From: CAVQRC01 sp963715045
GTDB lineage: Bacteria > Planctomycetota > Planctomycetia > Pirellulales > Lacipirellulaceae
Reading direction: 5' to 3'
Assembly (NCBI GenBank): GCA_963715045.1
Contig: CAVQRC010000004.1
Location: 558,001-622,000 of the forward strand
DNA: 64,000 nt
A program made the translations under genes and the position numbers. Within the stretch, counting starts at the first letter, position 1. Every line of letters starts with the position of its first letter. The notes below the pieces were generated by a model that saw nothing but the letters and a program-made list of their open reading frames with translations, made no database searches and was not told where the DNA came from. Shown here one piece after another: positions 46,312-57,217 of this stretch.

Positions 46312-47133
46312 TCAGCGACTCGCCGAGTTCTGTTTTCCCGGATCGGTGCTGTTCGAACCGCTGTGGGGATTCTCGTCGGCGATCCGCTTTGCTTCGGTGG
46401 CGATCGCGACGGCAATCATCAATTCCCGCCGCGAGAAGTACGGCGCCTGCTCGCCGAAACGGGGATCGCTCGGCCCCCGCATCTTGGCTGCGAGCTGGTC
46501 CCAGGTGACATCGTTGTTGAGGTGCCAGATCGCGGCCTGGGCCGCGTTGGTGGGCAGCTCTCCTCGGCCGAAGGCCTTGATCATCTCGACCACTTCAGGT
46601 CGGTCGACGTAGTCACTGATCGGACGCAGTTCGTACTCCACGCGGGGATTCGGATCTTCAAGGCCATGATCGAGGCACAGCGTCGCGACCTTTACCTTGC
46701 GGGTCTTCTCCGGAGCGACGCTGAAGAAGCCGCCACCGCCGCCACCGCCGAGGCCGCCGCCACCGCCGCCGCCGAAGCCGCCACCACCGCCCTGGTTGCC
46801 GCCGCCGCCGCCGCCGCCGCCAAGTCCGCCACCGCCGCCGCCGCCGCCAAAGCCACCCTGCTGCGCGAGAACCGGCACTGCGGCAAACGCCTCGGGCAGC
46901 CGGAGATGAATCGGAGCCTTACCGGGATTCGTGAACTTGACGGTTGCCTCGTGGGCGTTCTTGCCGATGTAAACGACTTCGACCTCGCCGGCGTTCATGG
47001 CGTCGAACAGATCGACGATCCGTGGTTCGTCCGCTTGGACCGCGGTCGTTTGGTTCTCACCGGCCCGCAGGCTGGCACTCGCCGCAACGAGGGTGACGAG
47101 AGCAAGTGAGCAGCGAAAATAAAGCAGTCGCAT
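46312..47133 (-). CDS. Exported protein with a poly-glycine linker, unknown function
   Basis: A 273-residue secreted protein. The signal peptide is LLYFRCSLALVTLVAASASLRAG. The first domain (EPRIVDLFDAMNAGEVEVVYIGKNAHEATVKFTNPGKAPIHLRLP) looks like a beta-sandwich. A glycine tract of ~60 residues with interspersed F, L, N and Q follows. The second domain starts FFSVAPEKTRKVKVATLCLDHGLEDPNPRVEY and is helical near the end. GGAGG lies 6 bases before ATG 47133. The glycine tract is encoded by a GCC-rich near-repeat and may vary in length by slippage. The family is not recognised; an extracellular function is inferred from the signal. Confidence 0.75.
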   Translation of the reverse strand: MRLLYFRCSLALVTLVAASASLRAGENQTTAVQADEPRIVDLFDAMNAGEVEVVYIGKNAHEATVKFTNPGKAPIHLRLPEAFAAVPVLAQQGGFGGGGGGGGLGGGGGGGGNQGGGGGFGGGGGGGLGGGGGGGFFSVAPEKTRKVKVATLCLDHGLEDPNPRVEYELRPISDYVDRPEVVEMIKAFGRGELPTNAAQAAIWHLNNDVTWDQLAAKMRGPSDPRFGEQAPYFSRRELMIAVAIATEAKRIADENPHSGSNSTDPGKQNSASR

Positions 47134-47606
47134 CAAGAACCTCCGCGGAGTCGCAGATCGAAAACACAATCAGAAAGAGTCGGTGATGAACCCCGTCATG
47201 ACACCAGGCACTCTTCGTGGATTGCTTCTGTGGTTATTCCAGCCTGGATCAGGGCCATGGTATTGAGAGCTAAGGCACAGCATAACCACAAGATACGTGG
47301 ATTCCAACTTTTTCCCTCGTAGCGAGGATCGCACGTCCTGGCACAGGGCCAAATCGCCCGCTGGCGGCCTGGTTGACAGACCGCCGAAGGATGCTTTAGA
47401 TTCCCGCCTTACTCGTAGAGCCCGTCGCTGTCAGGACTTATGCCGTGTCGCCGGCGGGGGACCTGGGGGACCTTTCTTCGCGTTAACGCCCCGAGGTGCC
47501 GGGACATCCGGATGTGGCCTCTCAGCGGGTTCGACATCGTTACGCGGTTGGCCGATTCCACCCTGGCTGACCCCTTCAATTCGCATCCATTCCACTCGAC
47601 AACTCG
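47134..47606. other. Intergenic region upstream of hppA
   Basis: A 473-bp gap between divergent genes. The stretch around 47170-47300 is AT-richer than its surroundings and could hold promoters for both. I see no gene, hairpin with T run, or repeat. Confidence 0.4.
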
Positions 47607-50246
<2,640 letters not shown>

Positions 50247-50291
50247 GCGCCGACTGCTGAGACCCCGGCTTGCGTTTGCGTCCACTCGGAG

Positions 50292-50310
50292 CCCTCGGCT
50301 TTGCCGGGGG
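50292..50310 (+). terminator. GC hairpin after hppA
   Basis: CCCTCGGC-TTT-GCCGGGGG with one T-G pair, 45 bp after the stop codon. The same palindrome occurs at 19294-19312, so it may be a dispersed element used as a terminator. Confidence 0.45.
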
Positions 50311-50475
50311 ACGGGGCCGGAGACACGCTGGAAGCACCAATTGACGGCAATCGTGCCGTATCGGAGAGATTTGCCGGACAACGCCTGTAGAACTCCGATG
50401 CTCCCTTGCGAGACCGGCCGCACACCCTAAAATTGTCCACAGTCAGCGTCGCCCCCTGAGGCCGACGCTCCACCC

Positions 50476-50565
50476 GGAGAGGTGGCTGAGTGGTCGAAAG
50501 CACCGGTTTGCTAAACCGGAGTCTGGCGATAAGCTGGACCGCAGGTTCGAATCCTGTCCTCTCCG
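50476..50565 (+). tRNA. tRNA-Ser (anticodon GCU)
   Basis: A class II tRNA of 90 nt. The acceptor stem is GGAGAGG/CCTCTCC with G as discriminator. The anticodon stem-loop is ACCGGTTTGCTAAACCGG with anticodon GCT. A long variable arm lies before the T arm GCAGGTTCGAATCCTGT. CCA is not encoded. It reads AGC/AGU serine codons. No integrase or duplicated 3' end is seen beside it. Confidence 0.96.
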
Positions 50566-50722
50566 CTGAATGCATGTGTACTTTCACATGGAATCGCAGC
50601 AGCTCCTGTCATCGCAGGGGCTTTGTTCGTTTAAGGCGGGGTTCGTGTCAGGCGGGGTTCGTTTCAGGCGGGTGCATTGACCGCCGTTCTGCAGGACCAT
50701 CAGCCCCGAAGGGGCGACATCG

Positions 50723-50778
50723 TTTAGCCGTGGTGCGAGCGACGACGAGCCTCTGGCGAGTTGTCGTGTAGCCCACGG
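50723..50778 (-). repeat. 55-bp dispersed element, copy B (inverted)
   Basis: Reads TTTAGCCGTGG...TAGCCCACGG, the reverse complement of copy A at 19132-19186, with about eight differences. It lies between tRNA-Ser and the truncated mannosyltransferase gene. Confidence 0.75.
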
Positions 50779-50975
50779 TACCGAGTCGCCGGCGTAGCAA
50801 GCAGCGGCAATCCCCGGTTCCGGCCGCCGTGGGACCGTGCCGGCTTCATGGCAACGAAGAGGCAGATCGTTCGCTTCGCGAACGATCTGCATTTAGGGCA
50901 ACTCACGAAAAACTACCTCCTCCTCGCACACTCAAGACAGCCGCCACGATCAAGCCTCACGGCGTCATCTGGTAT

Positions 50976-51030
50976 CCGTGGGTTCCGCGAAGGCTCGCCG
51001 GTGGCTCGCCATCGCTCACCCACGGCTAAA
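50976..51030 (+). repeat. 55-bp dispersed element, copy C
   Basis: CCGTGGGTTCCGCGAAGGCTCGCC... to CACCCACGGCTAAA, in the same orientation as copy A. Copies B and C face each other about 200 bp apart, with the palindrome GATCGTTCGCTTCGCGAACGATC at 50867-50889 between them. A shorter version of that palindrome also precedes copy A. The whole 50566-51109 stretch is non-coding. Confidence 0.75.
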
Positions 51031-51109
51031 CGCTGCCGCCACCCTTCGGGGGCTGATTGGCAATTACAATTCTCTGAGGGCTTTGCGGGGTCAGCATCCT
51101 GACCTGCAT

Positions 51110-51905
51110 TCACACTTCTTCGAGTGCCTGGTCCATGACGGGCACTCGCTGTTCCCATCGGAAGCGTCTTACGGCGTTGCGGCCCCAATCCGAGTCGCCC
51201 GGCCATAATCGGCCCTGCTCCAGCTGCCGGGCCAGATCGGCGAGTCGGCCGGCGAGCTCGGCGATGCTGCCGTCGTACAAGTACCGCTCGCTCCGGGCAG
51301 GTCCGTGCTCTACCTCCAGCAGTTCCGGGTACGCGAGTCGCCGCGGTAGCAGCGGATAAGCGCCGGCCGCGATGGCTTCGACAACGGCCAGGCCGAAGAA
51401 CTCGTGCAGGGCCGTCGAGACGATGACATCCGCCTCGCCGAGAGCTGACAGGTAGTCCTCGCGCGAGGGCTGGTAGCCCCATCGATCGAGGTGGGGTTCC
51501 AACCAGGGACGCGCTTCGGCGAACACACCGGGTACATCGCGAAACTGCTCTCCAATCACGCTCACGCGGAAGTCGACACCCCGTTCGACCAGCACTTTCA
51601 GCGCGGCGAAGAATGTTTCAGGATTCTTGTCGTGTTCCCACCGCGCTGCCCAGAGGATCCGCAGCGGGCCGGGCCGGCGCACGGCTCGAGATCCACGCCA
51701 TTCGATGCCGGGCGGCATCACCTGGGACCTGGCTTCAATTCGATCCACCTCGGCGAACGGTGACAAAGTCGGGCATCCGGGCCAGCAATCCGCGAAGGCC
51801 GCCCAGAAACTCGCGGCGGTGGAACGAGGACAGCAGTAGAACTTTTGTCTGCTGATGTTGAAGCGTGGGGCCATGCGGAAATCGACTCCACGAAACCGGT
51901 TGGCC
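51110..51905 (-). pseudogene. DUF3524 glycosyltransferase (tRNA-queuosine mannosyltransferase-like), 5'-truncated and frameshifted
   Basis: The C-terminal ~220 residues are a good match to the tRNA-queuosine alpha-mannosyltransferase family (DUF3524, GT4-like): AEVDRIEARSQVMPPGIEW, LRILWAARWEHDKNPETFF, QPSREDYLSALGEADVIVS and HEFFGLAVVEAIAAGAYPLL. Upstream, SSFHRREFLGGLRGLLARMPDF is in another frame, switching near 51768. A further shift in the AAAA run near 51843 would restore ISADKVLLLSSFHRREF. Upstream of about 51905 the similarity stops, so the first ~130 residues of the family are missing. The lost 5' part faces the accessory island. It is presumably inactive, unless the breaks are assembly errors. 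Confidence 0.75.
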
Positions 51906-52216
51906 GGGGCCGCGATCAGCAATTAACTGCATACCCTTTGCTGCCGCAGTGGAAGCCCCGGGAACACCAGCCGAGCCCGTGTCACCCAAGTCCCAAAGCT
52001 TCTGAATTATTAGCCGAAAACCAACATTCGGTTTCTGCTTGCCGCCTGTGCAAAACACGGAAGTAAACACGACTCTGCAGTTATTGGATCCTGCAGATTT
52101 GCCTCCGATTGCCCAACGGACGCGATGGCCGAGCTGGTCGGGTCTGGACGACTATCGGGTGAAGTAGCTCAGCGTACTGTCCTGACGACATTTCGTTGAT
52201 TCCTTGTCGGCAATGC

Positions 52217-52240
52217 GGATTCGCGAAATGTCGCGAATCC
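52217..52240. promoter_or_regulatory. Upstream activator site 1 for the dsrE promoter
   Basis: A perfect inverted repeat GGATTCGCGA-AATG-TCGCGAATCC. It ends 67 bp before the -24 GG of the sigma-54 promoter, the usual position of an enhancer site. A related sequence lies at the same distance from the cupin promoter. Confidence 0.65.
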
Positions 52241-52247
52241 AGAGATT

Positions 52248-52265
52248 GGCGCGAAATAGGCGCAA
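52248..52265. promoter_or_regulatory. Possible second activator site
   Basis: GGCGCGAAATAGGCGCAA resembles the core CGCGAAATGTCGCGAA of the neighbouring perfect inverted repeat. Paired sites are common for Fis-type sigma-54 activators. Confidence 0.4.
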
Positions 52266-52304
52266 GTGATTCCTGCAAAACACGTTGCGATTTGTAGCGA
52301 GACT

Positions 52305-52322
52305 TCGGCACGTGCATTGCTT
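52305..52322 (+). promoter_or_regulatory. Sigma-54 promoter of the dsrE gene run
   Basis: TCGGCACGTGCATTGCTT matches TGGCACG-N4-TTGCW at all but one conserved position, with GG and GC exactly 10 nt apart. The expected start of transcription is near 52332, about 46 nt before the dsrE ATG. Confidence 0.75.
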
Positions 52323-52377
52323 TAGGCGTTCTCCGTCAAGGCAACCCGAACTATTTGTTTCTGAAAGGACTGAAATC

Positions 52378-52821
52378 ATGTCAACCGACGCCTGTACGAC
52401 TGGAGCTTGTGAAGTTCGCGAGCCACATGAAACCGCAACCACCCTCAAGGCCGCGATTGTTGTGTTATCGGACCCGAAGTCGGGATCCCAGGAAGAGGCG
52501 CTTGGTCGCGTCTTCAACGCGCTCGCCGCCGCCTACGATTTCAAACAGCGCGGCGACGACGTCAGCGTGCTGTTTCAAGGGGCCGGAACGCGTTGGATTG
52601 GCGAACTCAGCAAGGAAGATCATCCGGCGCACGAGCTGTACAAGGAAGTCGAAGACACGATCGCTGGCATTTCGTGCGCGTGTGCCGATGTGTTCGGCGG
52701 AAGCGAAGAGGCCAAAGCATCTGGCTTCGACCTGATCACCGACAATCCTGTGCCCGGAACGACCGGATTGCCGAGCCTGGCCGCGCTGGTCGGCGAAGGT
52801 CGCAACGTTCTCACTTTCTAA
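52378..52821 (+). CDS. DsrE/DsrF-like family protein
   Basis: A 147-residue cytoplasmic protein of the DsrE/F (TusD-like) fold, a family that carries sulfur or binds small ligands. The core shows LKAAIVVLSDPKSGSQEEALGR and RGDDVSVLFQGAGTRWIGEL. Two cysteines in ISCACADVFGG (C100, C102) sit where DsrE-type proteins place their reactive Cys; the N-terminus has another pair, C6 and C11 (DACTTGAC). AAGGA lies about 10 bases upstream of the ATG. It is the first gene after the sigma-54 promoter. Family membership is likely; sulfur transfer is inference. Confidence 0.78.
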   Translation: MSTDACTTGACEVREPHETATTLKAAIVVLSDPKSGSQEEALGRVFNALAAAYDFKQRGDDVSVLFQGAGTRWIGELSKEDHPAHELYKEVEDTIAGISCACADVFGGSEEAKASGFDLITDNPVPGTTGLPSLAALVGEGRNVLTF

Positions 52822-52838
52822 TTCGCGCATTACGGCCT

Positions 52839-52864
52839 CTCTCCCCTGGTGTTGTTGGGGAGAG
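52839..52864 (+). terminator. Hairpin between dsrE and the PPOX gene
   Basis: CTCTCCCC/GGGGAGAG, 8 bp with a 10-nt loop and no T run. It is likely an mRNA-processing or partial terminator element, lowering downstream expression. Confidence 0.45.
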
Positions 52865-52890
52865 GGGTGGCGCTGCGCCCGGAGCAAGTC

Positions 52891-53829
52891 ATGTCCACAA
52901 CTACAATCCCTCCCACCGTATATCACGAAGGAGAACTTGTCGTTCAACAACGCGCTGGTGCGGCGGAGCAAGCTCGCAGCAACGGCCGCGTCATTGGGAA
53001 CACAATCATTCCCGGCGCGATCAAGTTCGTGAACAAGCAACCGTTCGTGGTGATGGGCAGCGTTAGCCAGCAACAGAATGTCTGGGCGTCGATTGTCGTC
53101 GGCAGAACTGGATTTGTTACAGCAGAGCCGCACACACTGGACATCGAAATTTCCCGGGTGATGCGAATCGATGCAGATCCGTTGTGGCGAAACCTGGTCG
53201 ATGATCCTCGCGTTGGAATCCTGGTGATCGACTTGCGGAGTCGGGCGCGACTGCGCGTCAATGGCCGGGTCGGCTTTCCAGCCGGCAATCGACTTCACGT
53301 AGATGTCGAACAGGCTTACCCCAATTGCCCGCAGTACATTCAGCGACGCAATTATCGACCGGACTTGGACCGGGCATCGAGTGCCAAGGCGGCGGTGGGA
53401 ACGACTCTAACGCACGAACAAAAACAGTGGATTGCCCGCGCAGACACGTTGTTTGTCGCGAGCGAGCATCCCTCGACCGGTTTAGATGCTTCACATCGTG
53501 GCGGCAATCCCGGTTTCATTCGAGTGCTCGACTCAGCACGACTTCGCATTCCCGACTACTCGGGTAACGGGATGTTCAACACGCTCGGAAACCTCGCTGT
53601 GAATCCGCGTGCCGGGCTTCTGATTCCAGATTTTGAAAATGGCCGCACGCTGCAATTAACCGGTAGGGCGGCAGTGCACTGGGATGTCTCCGACCCGCAC
53701 AACGAAACCGGCGGCACGGGGCGCTTCTGGGAATTCATGGTCGATCGTTGGATTCAGATCGATCAATCGCTTCCGGGCGCTGCCGAATTCCTTGATTACT
53801 CACCACACAACCCCGTCGCAACGGAATGA
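52891..53829 (+). CDS. PPOX-class (pyridoxamine 5'-phosphate oxidase-like) flavoprotein
   Basis: A 312-residue protein of the split-barrel FMN/F420-binding superfamily. Family features include an N-terminal EGELVVQQRAGAAEQA, HTLDIEISRVMRIDADPLW, VGILVIDLRSRARLRVNGRV, AYPNCPQYIQRR and, in the second half, HPSTGLDASHRGGNPGFIRV, IPDYSGNGMFNTLGNL and GRTLQLTGRA. It combines two barrel halves, as in the larger pyridoxamine-oxidase-like proteins. It probably reduces or oxidises a small molecule using a flavin. GGAGC precedes the ATG. It is the second gene of the island run. Confidence 0.82.
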   Translation: MSTTTIPPTVYHEGELVVQQRAGAAEQARSNGRVIGNTIIPGAIKFVNKQPFVVMGSVSQQQNVWASIVVGRTGFVTAEPHTLDIEISRVMRIDADPLWRNLVDDPRVGILVIDLRSRARLRVNGRVGFPAGNRLHVDVEQAYPNCPQYIQRRNYRPDLDRASSAKAAVGTTLTHEQKQWIARADTLFVASEHPSTGLDASHRGGNPGFIRVLDSARLRIPDYSGNGMFNTLGNLAVNPRAGLLIPDFENGRTLQLTGRAAVHWDVSDPHNETGGTGRFWEFMVDRWIQIDQSLPGAAEFLDYSPHNPVATE

Positions 53830-53872
53830 CGCGACGCTAAGAGTAGTCCGCTGTTCATGGAAGGAGAAAAAC

Positions 53873-54052
53873 ATGTTGGTTCTATCACGACGCCGGGAAG
53901 AAAAGATCCATATCGGAGACGCCGTGATCACGGTGCTCGCCATCGAGGGCAACCGGGTACGGATCGGGATCGATGCGCCTGAGGACGTCCACGTACTTCG
54001 CGCTGAAGTGCCGCGATATGAACCAACTTCATCGGAACAACTCGCCGGTTGA
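53873..54052 (+). CDS. csrA: Carbon storage regulator CsrA
   Basis: A 59-residue RNA-binding dimer that recognises GGA motifs in mRNA leaders. The sequence MLVLSRRREEKIHIGD is the standard start, followed by VITVLAIEGNRVRIGIDAPEDVHVLRAEV, with the conserved RNA-contacting residues L4, R6 and the VHR/VLRAE segment (VHVLRAEV here, with Leu where Arg is common). AAGGAG lies well placed before the ATG. Its presence between a PPOX and an isochorismatase-like gene is unusual; csrA often adjoins flagellar genes (with fliW). Confidence 0.93.
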   Translation: MLVLSRRREEKIHIGDAVITVLAIEGNRVRIGIDAPEDVHVLRAEVPRYEPTSSEQLAG

Positions 54053-54109
54053 AGCCGTCGCGCAACAACCACGTTAACGCTCATGGAAACAAGAATACGG
54101 AGAACGCCG

Positions 54110-54244
54110 ATGCTACCTCATTCACGCCTTCACACAGACGCCCCTTCGCAACTCGCGGTCCCCGATCCGCAGACCTACTTCCTCAGAGCGAACGCCGGCC
54201 ACTTGGGCGCCGCCGTAAAGAGCGGCAACAAGAGTGACACTTAG
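54110..54244 (+). CDS. Small ORF after csrA, unknown
   Basis: A 44-residue frame (MLPHSRLHTDAPSQLAV...) with GGAG 8 bases before its ATG; an in-frame ATG at 54083 would extend it to 53 residues. Composition is polar with PDPQTYFLRANAGHLGAAV in the middle. It fills the gap between csrA and the isochorismatase-like gene. No homologous family is recognised, and it may be untranslated. Confidence 0.35.
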   Translation: MLPHSRLHTDAPSQLAVPDPQTYFLRANAGHLGAAVKSGNKSDT

Positions 54245-54309
54245 TCGCCGATTCGTTGACCGTTGTCATTTGCACTCAATCACACCACTTCAATTTAGAG
54301 GACGACAAA

Positions 54310-55191
54310 ATGTCAACGACAGAACGAAACATCGCCCTTGTACTTGGTCTCGCCGTCACACTTGCCGCCGTCGGCGCGTACTCCCTCAATGGCGGACTTC
54401 AGTCATCGGCCGCCACCAACGAAGTTGTCAAGCGATTGACCCCCGAACCAATCGCTCAGAATCTCGGCACCGAAGTCAAACTCGTTACGTCCGCGGATCT
54501 GGGTATTCCCAGGCCAGGCATGGTGCTTGAGGCTGGACGCACGGCCATCGTCATCACGGACCCGCAAAACGACTTCCTTAGTCCCGATGGAGTGGCCTGG
54601 GGCGTCGTCGGTGAGAGCGTTACTGAAAACGGAACGGTCGACAACATCCATGCACTGTTCGAGACCGCCCGTGATTTGAACGTGCCGGTCTTCGTTTCCC
54701 CGCACTACTACTACCCACACGATCACCAATGGAAGTTCGAGGGAGCATTAGAGTCGCTCATGCACAGCATCAACATGTTCGACCGAAAAGACGCGCTGAG
54801 CTGTGACCACTTCCACGGCTCCGGTGCCGATTGGCTTGAGCAATACAAGCCGTACATCCAGGGAGACAATGTGGTTGTTACAAGCCCGCACAAGGTCTAC
54901 GGGCCGGAATCCAACGACCTGGTCTTGCAACTTCGAAAACGCGGCATTGAGAAAATCATCCTGGCAGGCATGTCGGCAAACCTTTGTACCGAGTCTCACA
55001 TGCGTGAATTGATCGAGCAGGGCTTTGAGGTGACTGTTGTGCAGGATGCGACCGCCGGTGCCAAAACGCCTGCGGGCGATTCTCACAAAGTCGCTGTGGC
55101 GAACTACCACTACATCGCCAGTGCTGTCGTTACGACCGAGGAAGCTGTCGCAGGCTTGCGAAAGGAATTTGTCGGATCGTCGAGCAAGTGA
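54310..55191 (+). CDS. Isochorismatase-family hydrolase, membrane-anchored or exported
   Basis: A 293-residue cysteine hydrolase. The N-terminus has a hydrophobic segment (IALVLGLAVTLAAVGAYSL), a signal peptide or anchor, which is uncommon for this family. The catalytic core includes AIVITDPQNDFLSPDGVAW (Asp), VVTSPHKVYGPESNDL (Lys) and ILAGMSANLCTESHMREL (nucleophile Cys), so the triad is complete. DATAGAKTPAGDSH follows. Likely substrates are amides such as nicotinamide or N-carbamoyl compounds; the true one is unknown. GAGG precedes the ATG. Confidence 0.87.
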   Translation: MSTTERNIALVLGLAVTLAAVGAYSLNGGLQSSAATNEVVKRLTPEPIAQNLGTEVKLVTSADLGIPRPGMVLEAGRTAIVITDPQNDFLSPDGVAWGVVGESVTENGTVDNIHALFETARDLNVPVFVSPHYYYPHDHQWKFEGALESLMHSINMFDRKDALSCDHFHGSGADWLEQYKPYIQGDNVVVTSPHKVYGPESNDLVLQLRKRGIEKIILAGMSANLCTESHMRELIEQGFEVTVVQDATAGAKTPAGDSHKVAVANYHYIASAVVTTEEAVAGLRKEFVGSSSK

Positions 55192-55202
55192 GCATGCCCA
55201 CA

Positions 55203-55244
55203 AGTCTTGAAGGTCGTCGTCATTCGTCAGCGGCCTTCAAGACT
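55203..55244 (+). terminator. Inverted repeat after the isochorismatase-like gene
   Basis: AGTCTTGAAGG/CCTTCAAGACT, a perfect 11-bp stem with a 20-nt loop, begins 12 bp after the stop codon. No T run follows; it could stabilise the upstream mRNA or end it partially. Confidence 0.5.
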
Positions 55245-55301
55245 CCGCGCAGTCAGATTCAACGGCCACTCACCACCACCGTGTGTCCCAAGGAGCAGAT
55301 C

Positions 55302-55772
55302 ATGCCCAAGCCAACTGACATCAAGCCGCCGTTCACTCGCGAAACAGCCATCCAAAAAGTGCAAGCAGCCGAGGATGGCTGGAACTCCCGCAACCCAGAG
55401 AAAGTCTCGCTGGCCTACTCGATCGATAGCGAGTGGCGAAACCGCGACACGTTTGTCACAGGTCGAAACCAGATCGTCGAGTTCCTGACCGGCAAGTGGG
55501 AGAAGGAGCTTGACTATCGCCTGACAAAGCAGTTGTGGGCCTTTACTGACAACCGCATCGCCGTGCGTTTCCAGTACGAGTATCACGATGCCGACGGCAA
55601 CTGGTTCCGCGCCTATGGAAACGAGAACTGGGAATTCGATGACGACGGACTGATGCGACGCCGTGAGGCCAGCATCAACGACTATGCGATCGAAGAGTCC
55701 GAACGCAAGTTCCACTGGCCGCTGGGGCCACGCCCAGCAGACGCCCTTGGACTGGAAGAACACGTCAAGTAG
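55302..55772 (+). CDS. DUF1348 / NTF2-like protein
   Basis: A 156-residue protein of the SnoaL/NTF2-like cone fold, DUF1348 type. The sequence PPFTRETAIQKVQAAEDGWNSRNPEKVSLAY, DSEWRNRDTFVTGRNQIVEFLTGKWEKELDYRL, and RFQYEYHDADGNWFRAYGNENWEFDD is typical. The C-terminus WPLGPRPADALGLEEHVK is repeated, diverged, at the end of a 46-residue ORF at 56988. The role is unknown; such proteins bind or convert small ligands. AAGGAG precedes the ATG. It lies directly before the old-yellow-enzyme gene. Confidence 0.85.
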   Translation: MPKPTDIKPPFTRETAIQKVQAAEDGWNSRNPEKVSLAYSIDSEWRNRDTFVTGRNQIVEFLTGKWEKELDYRLTKQLWAFTDNRIAVRFQYEYHDADGNWFRAYGNENWEFDDDGLMRRREASINDYAIEESERKFHWPLGPRPADALGLEEHVK

Positions 55773-55833
55773 ACGCGACAAACGAGATGACGCACTTCGC
55801 TGATTGAGGACGGAGATTAATTGGGAGTTCAAC

Positions 55834-56968
55834 ATGTCGAATATATCAAGACCAGTTCTTTCCCATGTCGAACTGTTCGGGCGCAGGCTACGCAACCGGC
55901 TGGCAGTCGCTCCGATGACCCGCGTGAGTGCCAGCGGCGATGGGCTCGCGACGGATCGCATGAGAGGTTACTACCGCGAATTCGCTCGCGGTGGTTTTGC
56001 AATCGTCATCACGGAGGGAACCTACACGGACAAGGATGCCAGCCAGGGCTACGATCGTCAGCCAGGTATCGCGAATCGGCGGCAAGCCAAATCCTGGGCG
56101 CCGATCGCCACCGCGATCGCCGATCACGGGAGCTTGGCCATCATGCAACTAATGCACGCCGGCGCATTGTCGCAACGGCAAGAACCAGGTCGCATCATCT
56201 CTCCGTCCGCTGTTCGGCCGCTGGGCGAAATGATGCCAGATTACGGAGGCAGCGGTCCCTATCGCATGCCGGCGGCCATGACGGCGACTGACCTAGCTCA
56301 AGTTCGCAAGGGCTTTGTCGCGGCGGCAAGACGCGCACGACGAGCCGGATTCCACGGCGTCGAAATCCATGCCGCGAACGGTTATCTGCTTGACCAGTTC
56401 ATCACCGAATACACGAATGGCCGCGATGACGAGTACGGCGGGTCGGCGTCGGCGCGAATCCGGTATCCGGCGGAGATAGTTGCGGCCGTTCGGGATTCGT
56501 CGCCTGCGGATTTTGTGGTCGGGGTACGTGTATCCGAAGCCAAAGTGAACGACTTCAACTACCGTTGGCCGGGCGGCGACTGCCGAGGCCGTGACGATAT
56601 TCACCGCCCTGGCCGATGCCGGAGCGAGCTACATCCACATCGCCGGCGAAGGCCGAGGATTTCGCGAGTCGATCGCGGACGGACAAGAGCCGCGGACAAC
56701 TTTGGCCCGGCGAGTCACCGGCCTTCCCGTGATTGCGAACGGAGGGCTGGACGACCCGTACCTCGCCGACGCTGTAATTGAGGCGGGGCACGCCGACTTG
56801 ATTTCTCTTGGCCGAGCGGCGCTGGCTTCGCCCGACTGGCCGGCGCGGATTGCAAACGGCAGGTCGGTTGCCCAGTTTGACCGCGGAATGATTTCCCCCA
56901 GTGCATCCATCCAAAACACGGATGCTTGGTTCGACAAACTTCACGGAATTCAGCAGCCGGCAGGATGA
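55834..56968 (+). CDS. NADH:flavin oxidoreductase / old-yellow-enzyme family, frame broken near 56573
   Basis: An FMN TIM-barrel reductase of the OYE family, which reduces activated alkenes. Visible parts are LRNRLAVAPMTRVSASGDG, MQLMHAGALSQRQEPG, the active-site pair in GVEIHAANGYLLDQFITEY, YGGSASARIRYP, and, in the second frame, TGLPVIANGGLDDPYLADAVIEAGHADLISLGRAALASPDW. The frame changes at about 56573 in GGGCGGCG; skipping one base gives NDFNYRWPGATAEAVTIF and a complete 377-residue protein. GGGAG precedes the ATG. It is probably the main catalytic gene of the island run. Confidence 0.85.
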
Positions 56969-56987
56969 AAGACAAAGAGAAAAATCG

Positions 56988-57128
56988 ATGAGCCCAGTCA
57001 TCCCCGCAGCTGCCGCCGAAGAGACATTTGACGGAACGTGGCCTTTCCGCGGTCGCTATAGCGACGCCAGGTTTCCGCTGGGGCCGCGTCCAAACGGCGA
57101 CCCTGGTCTAAAAGAACACGTCAAATAG
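56988..57128 (+). CDS. 46-residue ORF with a DUF1348-like tail
   Basis: The frame ends FPLGPRPNGDPGLKEHVK, closely matching the last 18 residues of the DUF1348 protein at 55302. The middle ETFDGTWPFRGRYSDARF is reminiscent of the N-terminus of some alpha/beta hydrolases. AAAGAGAAAA precedes the ATG. It may be a degenerate fragment or a true small protein. A terminator follows 21 bp later, so it would be the last gene of the run. Confidence 0.4.
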   Translation: MSPVIPAAAAEETFDGTWPFRGRYSDARFPLGPRPNGDPGLKEHVK

Positions 57129-57149
57129 GCGGCAACGCCAAAAACTCGC

Positions 57150-57172
57150 GAGGAGCGACGCTCCTCATTTTT
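57150..57172 (+). terminator. Intrinsic terminator of the dsrE-OYE run
   Basis: GAGGAGC-GAC-GCTCCTC, 7 bp with a 3-nt loop, followed by ATTTTTA. It separates the upstream genes from the AhpD-like gene. Confidence 0.8.
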
Positions 57173-57217
57173 ACCACCCCATTTGACCGCCATGGTCAAG
57201 ACATGAAAGAGAGAACT

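Larger units (their letters stand above)
51906..52377. other. Left end of the accessory island, with regulatory DNA
   Basis: About 470 bp without a gene. The base composition becomes AT-richer from about 51920. The right half carries two inverted-repeat sites and a sigma-54 promoter, listed separately. No insertion sequence or integrase remnant is visible. Confidence 0.6.

Noticed and set aside
46697..46909. Proline-rich open frame (PPPPPPRPPPPPP) on the plus strand
   Set aside because: It is the antisense reading of the poly-glycine tract of the minus-strand gene.
50476..51110. tRNA-Ser as the attachment site of the accessory island
   Set aside because: The island boundary is ~1.4 kb away, no integrase is found and I see no copy of the tRNA 3' end near 60.3 kb.
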